Of a DNA stretch of 64,000 nt, positions 18,601 to 27,498 are shown piece by piece. The first letter of the stretch is position 1. Each line of letters opens with the position of its first letter. A model generated the notes under the pieces. It was not told the DNA's origin. It saw nothing but the letters and a program-made list of their open reading frames with translations, and ran no database searches. Origin of the DNA: Chitinophaga sp. CF118 (GTDB lineage Bacteria > Bacteroidota > Bacteroidia > Chitinophagales > Chitinophagaceae); contig NZ_FOMK01000003.1 in NCBI RefSeq assembly GCF_900112615.1, forward strand, positions 310,001 to 374,000. Reading direction: 5' to 3'. The position numbers and the translations under genes are program-made.

Positions 18601-18636
18601 AGCCTGTTTTCTCCATAACGTAAGGAAATTTCCCAT
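15628..18636 (-). CDS. SusC/RagA TonB-linked outer membrane transporter
   Basis: A 1002-residue SusC-family receptor. The start at 18636 (MGNFLTLWRKQAYSS) precedes a signal peptide ending VLYAQQ; the frame is open upstream to 18687 but lacks a reason to begin there. After the signal come a carboxypeptidase-like regulatory domain (AVSGRVSSGDTSLPGVIVYV), a TonB-box-like stretch (EVVVVGYGTQKRKDL), a plug (NSINASNDPLYVIDGV, IESMEVLKDASATAIYGSRG) and a 22-strand barrel. It imports an oligosaccharide together with SusD. A double C6 site lies upstream, probably the binding site of the neighbouring HTCS regulator. Confidence 0.94.
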   Translation of the reverse strand: MGNFLTLWRKQAYSSCFKLILFFIFSCHASVLYAQQAVSGRVSSGDTSLPGVIVYVKGTSVNTQTDNNGRFSINAPGNATLSFSLMGYGTREIPINNRTTVNAELESVTTGLGEVVVVGYGTQKRKDLTGSIATLNATTYKDQPVLSASSALQGRVAGVSVANSSGAPGGAVKIRIRGANSINASNDPLYVIDGVALSSIGIQDINVNDIESMEVLKDASATAIYGSRGANGVIIITTKSGKAGITKIEYNGFISSNRPMKKYKLLDAVGYAEQANHITGASVFADPQSYAGKGTDWQDKILHDGITQNHQLSVSGGTEKSKYYISGYYVNQSGLLLNTNQEKFAVRANLDSKLSNKVSIGLGLFAAHANSHNNGDIGGKGNPVTAALAWAPTEQVYDSGSQYNRFGISPIWSNPYMTIKERNSDNSSNSAVLNGRLKYNITDWLTFNINVGLDMNITRNAYLNNDWISPGNPGSGQSSTETYTFQNSNALTFHKKFNEKHDLTVMGIVEETSNRLNSFSATGSGLTSTSNGYYNLALNTSQGISSTYSNWALLSYVGRASYTFNDKYLITATYRADGSSKFQSTANKWGYFPSIGAGWRMSEEQFIKDLGIFSNLKLRGSWGITGNQSINPYSSLGLLSGVQYSFGTSTLYQGYMLGSPSNPNLKWETTKQTDIGLDMGFMNGRINVTADYYNKRTEDLLLQVPIASYDGGGTVYKNVGAVNNKGFEIYVDVAAIQTKDFSWTATINASTYKNRVESLGKDSILYRPIIGGGLINTNIQVVKTGQSLGSFYLIPWQGVYQDANNTLGYKAGDNRYVDVSGNGSIGYEDRVIAGSAIPKFQWGFNNNFRYKNLELNVFVQASHGNKIFNATYAGIAAPTSDVKYPTLAESANYWTAKNTGSVWADPASTTNRSYVESTQYLQNGSYVRLKNVSLSYTLHKKTTRFADVRFTLSGQNLYTITKYKGYDPEATSTAASSDADAGIDLGAYPSPRTITFGVNISL

Positions 18637-18767
18637 GATGATTCTGGTTTTTGTATCAGTTAAATTGTATTGTCCCCCCCGAAGCATATACTATAAATAA
18701 GTTATGTCGGAATTGTTTTCGTGGAATAATTCTATGCAATGATATGCCCCTTACTGAGTAAACTACA

Positions 18768-18793
18768 GGGGGGCAATCGCCAAAAATGGGGGG
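18768..18793 (-). promoter_or_regulatory. paired C6 boxes upstream of susC, putative HTCS operator
   Basis: On the minus strand two CCCCCC boxes (18788-18793 and 18768-18773) repeat 20 bases start to start, with a T-rich spacer. They lie about 130 bases upstream of the susC start and just behind the HTCS stop. Two-turn spacing on one face is expected for a dimeric AraC-type regulator. Confidence 0.5.
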
Positions 18794-18810
18794 TAAACTG
18801 GTAAAAATGG

Positions 18811-21800
18811 CTATTCTTTCCAGTTAACTATATTAAAATCCTTATTAAATGACCCTCTATATTTTTTTATGTATTCTGATGGATTCATTTCAAAAAGTTT
18901 ACAGAACTGTTCCCGGAAATATTTGCTGTCATTAATCCCTACCTGGAAAGCGGTTTCATTTACATTATAGTCTGTACTTAATAATAATACGGCCGCCCTT
19001 CGTAAACGGATAAAGCGGATAAAGGCATTGATGGAATGTCCGGAAATGGATTTTACCTTTTTATAAAGGTTGGAATGGCTCATACCTATCTGGGCAGCCA
19101 GCATTTTGATATTAAACTCTTCATTATCAAGGTTATTTTCAACGATGCCGATGCATCTTTCCAGGAAATCCCGGTATTCGGTTGAAATTTTCGAACTATT
19201 CTTTTTAAGGGTGATTTTATCAAAGAAATAGCGCTGTAACACATTCCGGTTTTGAAGAATATTGTCTATCCGGGCTATCAGGAGATCCTTTTCAAAGGGT
19301 TTGATGATATAATCGTCGGCCCCGCACTCAATTCCTTTCAACTTGATATCTGATGACGGGCTGGCTGTTAATAGAATAACCGGTATATGATTCAGGTAGG
19401 GGTCCTGTTTAATGGTATTACAAAGTTCAACCCCTGTCATTCCTTTCATCAGGATATCACTGATAATGATATCGGGATAATGTTCCTGTGCTATTTTTAA
19501 ACCTTCTGCCCCGTTATCTGCTTCGTGGAAGATGAACTTTTCGCTGAACAACTGTTTCAGGTATCCTCTTATTTCTGTATTATCATCCACTACCAGGATA
19601 GATTTTTTACCTGAAATGATCTCAGCCACGCTTTCTCTTTCTTTAGTCGCCCGGGGGAGCTCGGCGTTAATATTTCCCATGAGTTCTTCCAAGAGAGCCG
19701 GTCTTTCTGCCACTTCTTCAAAAATGTAGTGGCCGGGAAAGTGGGAGCTACCTTTCCTGAGCTGTACCAGGAACCGGGTTCCTTTCCCTATATTGCTGGT
19801 GTAGGATATTTCACCTTTATGGCTTTCTATGAAATGTTTTGAAACGTGTAGTCCAATGCCGAACCCGGCTTTTCCCGGTAGTCTGTTTTCTTTCGCCTGA
19901 TAAAATTTCTCAAATAGCCTGTTACCCGTATCTTCTTCAATACCGCAACCAGTATCTGTAATGGAGATTTCAACGTTGTATTCCTTCTCCTTTACTTCGA
20001 ATATGACGGTCCCGTTCTCCGGCGTAAATTTCAACGCATTCGAAAGCAGGTTAAACAGTACTATCTCTAATTTTTCACGGTCTGCATATAACTCAAGTTG
20101 TTGATTATCAAATATAAACTGGTAATCAATATTCCTGGCTTTTGCCTGCTGGGTGAAGCATAGATATACTTCTCTGCAAAAATTATAAAAGTTAAGCCTG
20201 GTTACTTTCAGTTTATCGGCATCACTATCTGCCTTTCTGAACAGTAAAAGCTGGTCTACCAGGCTCAATAAACGGCGGGCATTCCTGTACACTACATCCA
20301 GGCCGGTGTTATGCTCACTGTTATTCAGTAATTCTTTAACCGGGTTAATGATCAGTGTGAGAGGGGTTCTGAATTCGTGGGAAACATTCGTAAAGAAAGA
20401 CAGTTTCTTTTCGTTCAGTTCTTTTTCCTTTTCTGTTTCCAGGCGCGCAAGCCGGATGTCGAAAGCGAGTTTTGTTTTCTGCGCTTTATATTGCAGATAA
20501 GTATAGAATATTGCCAGGATAACGGCTATATATAACAGGTAAGCCCACCATGCCCTGTACCAGGGTGGCAGTACTGTTATTTTTAGTGTAAATACTTTGT
20601 TGTTCCAGGCACCCTCAGCATTAGTAGCTTTTACCCTAAAAGTATAGTTGCCTTCATGCAAGCGGGTATAATTAGCTGTTCTTGACTTGCCTACATAATT
20701 CCAGTCTTTGTCCCATCCTTCCATATAATAGGCATAATCAATTTTATCTGGCGCGGCGTATTCCAGCGCTACAAAATCGAAAGCAATAACTGCTTTATTA
20801 TAGGGAATCCGGAGTGCAATAATATTATCCGGTGTTCTTTCAGTGACAAATGAGCCGTCCTGCTCAACGGGTATATTGTCTATTTTCAGGCCGGTAAGAA
20901 ACACCCTGGGCATGGTAGCATAATCTTTTATGCTATCCGGATAAAAGATGCTCAATCCTTTGATGCCTCCAAGGATAAACTCTCCGGATTTTAGAGCCAG
21001 TGCTGCATTGTAATTGAATTGGTTGCTTGGAAGGCCATCCGATTGGGAGAAGTTTTTGAATGTTTTTTTCCGGGGATCGAATTTTGAGAGCCCGTTAAAT
21101 GTGCTGATCCATAAGTTACCGCTTTTATCTTCCAGTATTTTCAGGATAGAGTTATTGGAAAGCCCATCTGATTTTGTATATCTTGAGTACCTGGCAGTGA
21201 TCTTATCAAACAGCAATAATCCGCCTCCTTCTGTACCAATCCAGAAATTACCGGCTTTATCTTCATGGATTGCCCGGATAGGATATCCAATATTATATAG
21301 TTGGTGTTTTTTGTTTTGCCGGTCAATTTTAATCAGTGAAGTATAGTTACCACCCCAGAAATTCCCGCTACTATCTTCTGCCAGGGAAAGCATATTAGTG
21401 AGGTTGTTATCAAAGAGTTCGAAGTGGTTGGTATTCCTGTTGAACCAGTAGAGCGAACCATTGTTGCATGCACCAGCCCAGAGTTTCTTTTCAGCATCTT
21501 CATATAATATCCAGGTATTTTTATCTTCTGCATTGCTTTGTGGGTTGAAGCAGGAGAAGTGTTCAAATGTATGGGTGGATTTATTAAAGCGATTAATTCC
21601 TCCTCCCCAGGTTGTTAACCAGATATTATTCTGAAAATCGTTTATGATGCTGGTCGCAAAGTTATTGCTGAGTGAAGTGTTATTATCGTCCTGGTGTTTG
21701 AAGTTGATATATACATCTTGTTTCCTGTTCCAGTAGCTGATTCCGCCTCCATCTGTACCTATCCATAAATTCTGCTCCGGGTCTTCACAAAGTGATAATG

Positions 21801-22863
21801 TAAAATTATTGATAAGGCTGTTGCTGTTCAGCGGATCGTGCGTAATGGTTGTGAACCCTGCTCTTCTGGGATCAATGATATTGATACCACCTCTTAGCGT
21901 GCCGATCCATTTCCGGCCTTCTTTATCTTCATGTACAGAAAATACTGCGGTACTGGTGAGCAATTCTTTATTGAGATGGGTGATTTTTTCTGTGGCGAGT
22001 GGCATCGTAAAAATGCCTTCTCCATCAGAAGCTATCCACAGATTTTGTTGTTTGTCTACTGTAAGATGTACTACCCGGTTATAATGAGTAGCCAGAACGT
22101 TGGAAAAGGTATTGGATGGGATATCATATTTATAGAGACCTTCGTCGGCACCCAGCCAGAGGTGTTTGTTTTTATCTGCCTGTAAGGTTATCCCGGTTTT
22201 AATACTGTTATTAATTACCTCTATTATGTCCGTTTTATCATTATATCTGCAGAGCCCTATATTACGGACGAATAACCAGGCATGTTGATCCTGGTCATAT
22301 TTAATGGACATTACATCGTAATGTGTATTCCCGTTTTGAAGAGGGATTTGCCTGGCAGAGCCGGCTTCTTTATTATATATTAAAAGACCTTCTCCACTGG
22401 TGCCAATAAATACATTTTCTTTCATATTGGGCATGACAGCATTTACTGCAACGGTGATCCTTTTTGCTGTTTTTTCCTTGTAGGGGAGGAAATTAACGGA
22501 AGAAAACCGGGACGTTGCATTATTGAAAATGCTGACCCCGCCTCTTGTTCCTATCCAGAGTCTGTTGTCCTGATCTTCCACAATGCAGGCGATGCGATTA
22601 TTTATAAGGGAGCCCGGATTATTGAATTCATTCCGGTAAATGGTAAAGTTATATCCATCGTAACGGTTTAGTCCGTCGTAAGTACCAAACCACATGAACC
22701 CGTTATGGTCCTGGTAGATACTGGTAACCGCGTTATTGGAAAGGCCCTGTTCTATACCAAGGTAGGTAATGGGATATTGATCAGTAGCAAGACTTTTTGT
22801 AAGGATCAAAAAAGTATTGAGCACAAGAAGGATTACCCGTTTCGATTGAAGAGCTGGCCACAT
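18811..22863 (-). CDS. hybrid two-component system sensor/regulator (HTCS)
   Basis: A 1350-residue one-protein signalling system. Order: signal peptide (from Met at 22863; the longer frame uses GTG), a periplasmic two-propeller sensor of repeated WIGTxxGGl-type blades, a Y_Y_Y domain (YTRLHEGNYTFRVKATN), a membrane segment (WAYLLYIAVILAIFYTYL), HisKA (NVSHEFRTPLT, His829), HATPase (GFGIGLHVSKHF), a receiver (ILVVDDNTEIRG; Asp near 1137 in ISDILMKG) and a C-terminal AraC-type HTH. It senses a glycan breakdown product in the periplasm and activates the adjacent SusC/SusD/GH43 genes. All catalytic motifs look intact. Confidence 0.95.
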   Translation of the reverse strand: MWPALQSKRVILLVLNTFLILTKSLATDQYPITYLGIEQGLSNNAVTSIYQDHNGFMWFGTYDGLNRYDGYNFTIYRNEFNNPGSLINNRIACIVEDQDNRLWIGTRGGVSIFNNATSRFSSVNFLPYKEKTAKRITVAVNAVMPNMKENVFIGTSGEGLLIYNKEAGSARQIPLQNGNTHYDVMSIKYDQDQHAWLFVRNIGLCRYNDKTDIIEVINNSIKTGITLQADKNKHLWLGADEGLYKYDIPSNTFSNVLATHYNRVVHLTVDKQQNLWIASDGEGIFTMPLATEKITHLNKELLTSTAVFSVHEDKEGRKWIGTLRGGINIIDPRRAGFTTITHDPLNSNSLINNFTLSLCEDPEQNLWIGTDGGGISYWNRKQDVYINFKHQDDNNTSLSNNFATSIINDFQNNIWLTTWGGGINRFNKSTHTFEHFSCFNPQSNAEDKNTWILYEDAEKKLWAGACNNGSLYWFNRNTNHFELFDNNLTNMLSLAEDSSGNFWGGNYTSLIKIDRQNKKHQLYNIGYPIRAIHEDKAGNFWIGTEGGGLLLFDKITARYSRYTKSDGLSNNSILKILEDKSGNLWISTFNGLSKFDPRKKTFKNFSQSDGLPSNQFNYNAALALKSGEFILGGIKGLSIFYPDSIKDYATMPRVFLTGLKIDNIPVEQDGSFVTERTPDNIIALRIPYNKAVIAFDFVALEYAAPDKIDYAYYMEGWDKDWNYVGKSRTANYTRLHEGNYTFRVKATNAEGAWNNKVFTLKITVLPPWYRAWWAYLLYIAVILAIFYTYLQYKAQKTKLAFDIRLARLETEKEKELNEKKLSFFTNVSHEFRTPLTLIINPVKELLNNSEHNTGLDVVYRNARRLLSLVDQLLLFRKADSDADKLKVTRLNFYNFCREVYLCFTQQAKARNIDYQFIFDNQQLELYADREKLEIVLFNLLSNALKFTPENGTVIFEVKEKEYNVEISITDTGCGIEEDTGNRLFEKFYQAKENRLPGKAGFGIGLHVSKHFIESHKGEISYTSNIGKGTRFLVQLRKGSSHFPGHYIFEEVAERPALLEELMGNINAELPRATKERESVAEIISGKKSILVVDDNTEIRGYLKQLFSEKFIFHEADNGAEGLKIAQEHYPDIIISDILMKGMTGVELCNTIKQDPYLNHIPVILLTASPSSDIKLKGIECGADDYIIKPFEKDLLIARIDNILQNRNVLQRYFFDKITLKKNSSKISTEYRDFLERCIGIVENNLDNEEFNIKMLAAQIGMSHSNLYKKVKSISGHSINAFIRFIRLRRAAVLLLSTDYNVNETAFQVGINDSKYFREQFCKLFEMNPSEYIKKYRGSFNKDFNIVNWKE

Positions 22864-22940
22864 GGAATTAAATATTATAGTCACTGTTCTGATTACGATA
22901 CATTGTTCACGACATCGAAAAAATACGCAAATTATCCTGA

Positions 22941-22960
22941 TAAATGAAATAGTTCATTTA
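22941..22960. promoter_or_regulatory. 8-bp inverted repeat in the HTCS/permease intergenic region
   Basis: TAAATGAA (22941-22948) and TTCATTTA (22953-22960) form a perfect inverted repeat with a 4-base spacer. It lies 80 bases upstream of the HTCS start and 135 bases upstream of the permease start. Operator role is a guess. Confidence 0.35.
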
Positions 22961-22966
22961 TTATCA

Positions 22967-22999
22967 AAACCGGACACCCGGATGTAACGAAACCGGACA
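22967..22999 (+). promoter_or_regulatory. direct repeat AAACCGGACA upstream of the FtsX-type permease
   Basis: AAACCGGACA occurs at 22967-22976 and 22990-22999, 23 bases apart. FtsX/MacB-type permease genes of related bacteria are often controlled by response regulators that bind such repeats upstream of sigma-54 promoters. A -24-like TTGGCA is present at 23052-23057, but the expected GC at -12 is missing, so the sigma-54 part is not supported. Confidence 0.4.
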
Positions 23000-23095
23000 T
23001 TTTCATAGTTTTGCATTAAGATAATGGATTGAATGTCAGTTGATTTATTAATTGGCATACTTTTCATCGAATCAGGATAACATACCCATACCCTT

Positions 23096-25480
23096 ATGAT
23101 CAGTAGTTATTTCAAAATTGCCTGGCGCAATCTTATCAAAAGCAAAGGATATTCTCTTATTAATATCGGCGGATTAGCAGCCGGAATGTCTGTCGCTATG
23201 CTTATTGGGTTGTGGATCTGGGATGAATTGTCGTTCGACAAATACAACAAAAACTATAATCAGATAGCGCAGTTGATGCAGAATCAGACCTTCAATGGAG
23301 ACGTTGGGACCTGGCAAACGATGCCCTATCCAATGGGAGATGCCCTGCGCAACACATATGGCGATAATTTTAAGCATGTGGTGATGGCCTCCTGGGATTT
23401 CTACAAGGTGCTTGCCAGCGGTGACAAGAAACTGAAGAAGATCGGTAAATATATGGAGCCGGATGGTCCTGAGTTGCTGGATCTGCAAATGCTGAAGGGG
23501 AGCAGGGGAAACCTGAAAGATAATTCATCCATTTTATTATCCGAATCGACTGCAAAAGATTACTTCGGTAATGAAGACCCCATGGGTAAGTCCATGAAAA
23601 TTAATAACCAGGAGAACGTGATAGTGACGGGAGTATATAAAGACCTGCCTTATAATTCTGCTTTTGGTAATGTAGCCTTTATAGCACCGTTTGATCTGTA
23701 TATTAATAGTCTGGGATGGGTGAAAAAAAATGATTTTCCGTGGGGTAATAATGCATTTCTTGTTTTGGTGCAGATTGCAGATAATACAGATATGAATAAG
23801 GTCTCTGCAAAGATCAAAGACGTTAAGCTGAATCATATTCCTGAAGAAGATAAAAAATATCGTCCGGCAGTTTTCCTGCATCCAATGAGTAGATGGCATT
23901 TATATGGAGAATTTAAGAACGGAGTGAATAGTGGCGGACGGATCCAGTTTGTGTGGTTGTTTTGTATTATTGGCATTTTTGTATTGTTACTCGCCTGTAT
24001 CAATTTCATGAATCTGAGCACGGCCCGTTCAGAAAAGCGGGCGAAAGAAGTGGGGATTCGTAAGGCTATCGGGTCTTTACGCAGTCAACTGATAGGTCAG
24101 TTTTTCAGTGAATCCCTGTTGGTAGTAGTGTTCGGGTTTGTATGTTCCCTGCTTGTTGTACAATTAATTCTTCCATTTTTCAATAGTGTAGCTGACAAAA
24201 AGATGTCCATCCTTTGGAGCAATCCTGTATTCTGGTTGGTGGGTATTAGCATAAGTCTGCTCACAGGTTTAATAGCCGGTAGTTATCCGGCTATTTATCT
24301 TTCTTCTTTTCAGCCGGTAAAGGTATTAAAAGGTACTTTCCGGGTGGGGCGGTATGCCGCTATTCCCCGTAAGGTACTTGTGGTATTGCAGTTTACTGTA
24401 TCTGTTACGTTGATCATTGGAACTATTGTTGTGTTCCGCCAGATTCAGTATGCAATGAACAGACCGGTTGGATATAGCCGTGATGGATTAATTTCTTTAC
24501 AGATGATCAACAATGATATTCATAATCATTTTGACGCAATAAGAACTGAATTGAAAAGTACAGGAACAATTGCAGAAATGGCGGAAGCCAATGCCCCTGT
24601 AACGGCCGTTTGGTCAACGAATGGAGGTTTTGACTGGAAAGGAAAAGATCCTTCCCTGGCAGTGGATTTTCCCAGTACGGGGGTATCATATGAGTATGGA
24701 AAAACAATAGGATGGAAATTTATAGAAGGAAGGGACTTTTCTACCGCTTATGCAACAGATTCATCTGGTTTTGTTTTAAATGAGGCTGCGGTAAAATTTA
24801 TGGGTTTAAAAAATCCGGTGGGTGAGATAATTAAGTGGGACGATGTTTCATTTAAAGTGATTGGGGTAATTAAAGATATGATCGTGGAATCGCCATATGA
24901 ACCAGTGAGACCCTCTATGTATCACATAGATAAGCAGTATACGAGTATTGTTAATATAAGAATGAATCCTGCTAAAAGTGCTCCGGAAGCATTGAGTAAA
25001 ATTGAAGCTGTCTTTAAAAAGTATTGTCCTGATCAACCGTTTGATTACAAATTTGTGGATGATGAATATGCGAAGAAGTTTGGCAATGAGCAACGAATAG
25101 GTAAACTGGGAAGTTTCTTTGCTGTTCTTGCTATTTTTATCTGTTGCCTGGGATTATTTGGAATGGCATCTTTCATGGCAGAGCGGCGAACTAAAGAAAT
25201 TGGTGTGAGGAAAGTAATGGGAGCATCTGTATTCAATCTCTGGAAATTATTATCGAAAGACTTTGTGCTGCTGGTATTTATCTCATTGATCATTGCCATC
25301 CCCATGGCCTGGTATCTTATGAGTAACTGGTTACAGAAATACCAGTACCGCTCTGAAATATCGTGGTGGATCTTTGCCATAGCAGGAGTGGGGATATTGA
25401 TCATTACATTGGTAACGGTGAGTTTCCAGAGTATCAGGGCAGCATTGATGAATCCAGTGAAGAGTTTGAGAGCGGAATAA
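23096..25480 (+). CDS. FtsX/MacB-type ABC transporter permease
   Basis: A 794-residue permease of the large two-module type common in Bacteroidota. The N-terminus (FKIAWRNLIKSKGYSLINI, then a membrane segment at 20-42) leads into a MacB periplasmic core domain; FtsX membrane modules follow at about 285-405 and 675-790 with the RSEKRAKEVGIRKAIGS and ERRTKEIGVRKVMGAS motifs after the first helices. Such permeases work with a separate ATPase in mechanotransmission or export, but none is adjacent. It is divergent from the HTCS and has its own repeat-rich upstream region and downstream terminator, so it is probably a single-gene unit. Confidence 0.9.
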   Translation: MISSYFKIAWRNLIKSKGYSLINIGGLAAGMSVAMLIGLWIWDELSFDKYNKNYNQIAQLMQNQTFNGDVGTWQTMPYPMGDALRNTYGDNFKHVVMASWDFYKVLASGDKKLKKIGKYMEPDGPELLDLQMLKGSRGNLKDNSSILLSESTAKDYFGNEDPMGKSMKINNQENVIVTGVYKDLPYNSAFGNVAFIAPFDLYINSLGWVKKNDFPWGNNAFLVLVQIADNTDMNKVSAKIKDVKLNHIPEEDKKYRPAVFLHPMSRWHLYGEFKNGVNSGGRIQFVWLFCIIGIFVLLLACINFMNLSTARSEKRAKEVGIRKAIGSLRSQLIGQFFSESLLVVVFGFVCSLLVVQLILPFFNSVADKKMSILWSNPVFWLVGISISLLTGLIAGSYPAIYLSSFQPVKVLKGTFRVGRYAAIPRKVLVVLQFTVSVTLIIGTIVVFRQIQYAMNRPVGYSRDGLISLQMINNDIHNHFDAIRTELKSTGTIAEMAEANAPVTAVWSTNGGFDWKGKDPSLAVDFPSTGVSYEYGKTIGWKFIEGRDFSTAYATDSSGFVLNEAAVKFMGLKNPVGEIIKWDDVSFKVIGVIKDMIVESPYEPVRPSMYHIDKQYTSIVNIRMNPAKSAPEALSKIEAVFKKYCPDQPFDYKFVDDEYAKKFGNEQRIGKLGSFFAVLAIFICCLGLFGMASFMAERRTKEIGVRKVMGASVFNLWKLLSKDFVLLVFISLIIAIPMAWYLMSNWLQKYQYRSEISWWIFAIAGVGILIITLVTVSFQSIRAALMNPVKSLRAE

Positions 25481-25493
25481 ATTTTATATGATT

Positions 25494-25531
25494 ACACATA
25501 AGGTATCAGTTACTGATACCTTATGTGTTTT
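25494..25531. terminator. bidirectional terminator
   Basis: A perfect 17-bp stem, ACACATAAGGTATCAGT (25494-25510) with ACTGATACCTTATGTGT (25512-25528), followed by TTT. It separates the permease gene from the convergent porin gene. Confidence 0.88.
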
Positions 25532-25544
25532 ACTGCTTTGTGTT

Positions 25545-26876
25545 TTAAAAACGGACTATCAGATCCGCAGCAGCTGAATACTGGTCTTTTTTAACTCCGT
25601 TATCATATGGTGTTACATTGTTAGCATAAGCGCGTTCATATCTTATTTCCGGGCGTATTCTTATATAAGGATTAAAGAAGTGAACAACCCCGATAGTATG
25701 ACTTGAATATGCAGTAGCGAAGCCTGTACGGTTTCCCTTAGCATCGTTTAAATAATCATTACGAATAGATAGGTAGTCAGCCCCTGAAAGTTTTACCTGG
25801 AAGTAATTAACAGCACCAAGAGCATTAGCATATCCAGGAATTGGGTTTCCCGCACCTACACCTTTGAAAAATGGTTGTGGTGGACCATCAATTACTGTTC
25901 CCCCAACAAGTGCATCTTTTTGCCACATATAATATACTTCTGTCATCATGTGCACCGTATTATTAAAGCGGTGCCCCCAGGTTGCAACAACCATTTGCAG
26001 ATCATCATGATTATTTTTGTACTTACCGGCGCCCAATGAATTAATACCTCCGTAAATGGAGTTGTTGTTATTCTTTGAAACCCAACGGGCCATTAATAAG
26101 CCATTAATACTTGCAGAGTTGCTCCATGGAGCAACATCATTTCCCGCATGTACGCCAACTTCCAGTTGCCAGTATGATCCGAGCTTAAAAGTTGCTTGTG
26201 CCCCGGTGAATGTATAAGGATCTACCGTAAACATTAACGAGTGTGAGTAGAGGTAATTATCTGTTGCCCATTGTGCCTCAATATCGGCAGGAGAAATAAA
26301 TCGTCCAACCTTTAAAATCATACCATCAGCGATCTTCGGAAAGTATATTAATCCATAAATTTCGGCGGGGTCGAACCCATATTTATTATTGTGTTTTAAC
26401 AACTGATCACTAAAATAGCCCTTGGCTGTAGTGAAGCGGTAATCGGTGCCAAAGATGGTAGTAAGCAGGAATCCTGCTGAAATGTGGTCTGTTTGAATTG
26501 TATTTGGCTGGAGGTCAAATTTAAGACCCACCTGGTCGAGCACTACATTGTTTGGAATGAGATCGTACGATGTAGGAGCATTGGATGTTTTTGAAGAACT
26601 TATATTTACCCCGGGATCAATCCAGCCATAAATTCTAAGTTTGGTTTTAGTTAATCCTAAGGCTTTTTGCAGAGGATAAACGGGGGCTGTGGCATCAATA
26701 CCAATAAGAGGAGCACCATCCCATTCGCTGGTTGGAAACGGAGGTGAATCCAACGGTGATGGCAGGGAACGTTTTACGGAATCTTTGCGGGTACTTAAGG
26801 ATTTTGGATCTACCTGAGAAAATGCATTCAATGTGACAGTTGTAAGCAAAATAAAAATGAATAAGCGCTCTTTCAT
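25545..26876 (-). CDS. outer membrane beta-barrel porin (BBP2/OmpL-like)
   Basis: A 443-residue protein with a signal peptide (1-20, ending NAFSQ), a proline-rich linker and a barrel of alternating aromatic strands ending in Phe (AAADLIVRF), the usual outer-membrane terminal signature. The segments LRIYGWIDPGVNISSS, GFDPAEIYGLIYFP, LKVGRFISPADIEAQWA and HFFNPYIRIRPEIRYE fit the putative beta-barrel porin-2 family (PF07642). It probably allows diffusion of a small solute that cannot be named from sequence. It stands alone, with an 11-base direct repeat upstream. Confidence 0.8.
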   Translation of the reverse strand: MKERLFIFILLTTVTLNAFSQVDPKSLSTRKDSVKRSLPSPLDSPPFPTSEWDGAPLIGIDATAPVYPLQKALGLTKTKLRIYGWIDPGVNISSSKTSNAPTSYDLIPNNVVLDQVGLKFDLQPNTIQTDHISAGFLLTTIFGTDYRFTTAKGYFSDQLLKHNNKYGFDPAEIYGLIYFPKIADGMILKVGRFISPADIEAQWATDNYLYSHSLMFTVDPYTFTGAQATFKLGSYWQLEVGVHAGNDVAPWSNSASINGLLMARWVSKNNNNSIYGGINSLGAGKYKNNHDDLQMVVATWGHRFNNTVHMMTEVYYMWQKDALVGGTVIDGPPQPFFKGVGAGNPIPGYANALGAVNYFQVKLSGADYLSIRNDYLNDAKGNRTGFATAYSSHTIGVVHFFNPYIRIRPEIRYERAYANNVTPYDNGVKKDQYSAAADLIVRF

Positions 26877-26920
26877 GTTTTATTTAAATTAATTGCCCAC
26901 CCTATATGCCATTGAAATGC

Positions 26921-26959
26921 CAAAGTCAATAACTGATCATAAATAATACAAAGTCAATA
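26921..26959 (-). promoter_or_regulatory. direct repeat upstream of the porin gene
   Basis: TATTGACTTTG on the minus strand is present twice (26949-26959 and 26921-26931), 28 bases apart and 45-85 bases upstream of the porin start. It may be an operator or a chance repeat in AT-rich DNA. Confidence 0.3.
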
Positions 26960-27086
26960 TGTTAGAATTTTATGTAAAAAATTATTTAGAATTTACAATA
27001 TCAAAATGAGAGGGTAAATTATCATTTTGATATGGTGAGATTGTATGGTAGACAAAACATTACATTTCTAAAAGAAAATTCTTTCA

Positions 27087-27371
27087 TCAATTCACTATAA
27101 ATGTATAAACATCTGAAGTGGAGGTATTCCCTTTTGTATCGTGTGTTACTACCTTCCAATAATAAGTTGTTCCGGATGTAATGGCGATACTGTTTAAGTA
27201 CATATTGCTAACATTACTCTGATAAAGAGGAGCTGTATAGGTTGTACCAAAATAAACATCATATCCTGCAATATCATTATCTATATCATCGCCTGTCCAG
27301 GTAAGGTTAATAGTACTGCCTGAAACGCTCTGATTAAATGTTGGTGAAGTCAAAGCTGAGAGTAAGTTTTT
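27087..27371 (-). pseudogene. remnant of an FnIII-domain surface protein
   Basis: The open frame encodes one fibronectin type III-like domain (INLTWTGDDIDNDIAGYDVYF and TTYYWKVVTHDTKGNTS) running to a stop at 27087. It has no ATG start, and an in-frame stop lies only six codons ahead of the domain. A GTG with a signal-peptide-like start (KKLTLS) exists just upstream in another phase. In related bacteria such domains close longer surface lipoproteins. The reading as an N-terminally lost and frame-broken gene is inference; a short GTG/TTG-started protein is the alternative. Confidence 0.5.
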
Positions 27372-27498
27372 TCACGTTGTGAAATTATTTGGGGGACAGA
27401 ATTACTTATACAAATAACGTCCACAAACTTGTATTGTTCAATGTTACGGATGGATTGAAAAGAGACTCTCTAAATTTTTTCAAAAAAAGTAACCCTTC

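Noticed and set aside
23052-23068. Sigma-54 promoter upstream of the FtsX-type permease
   Set aside because: The TTGGCA part fits -24, but AT stands where the -12 GC should be, so the call is not supported.
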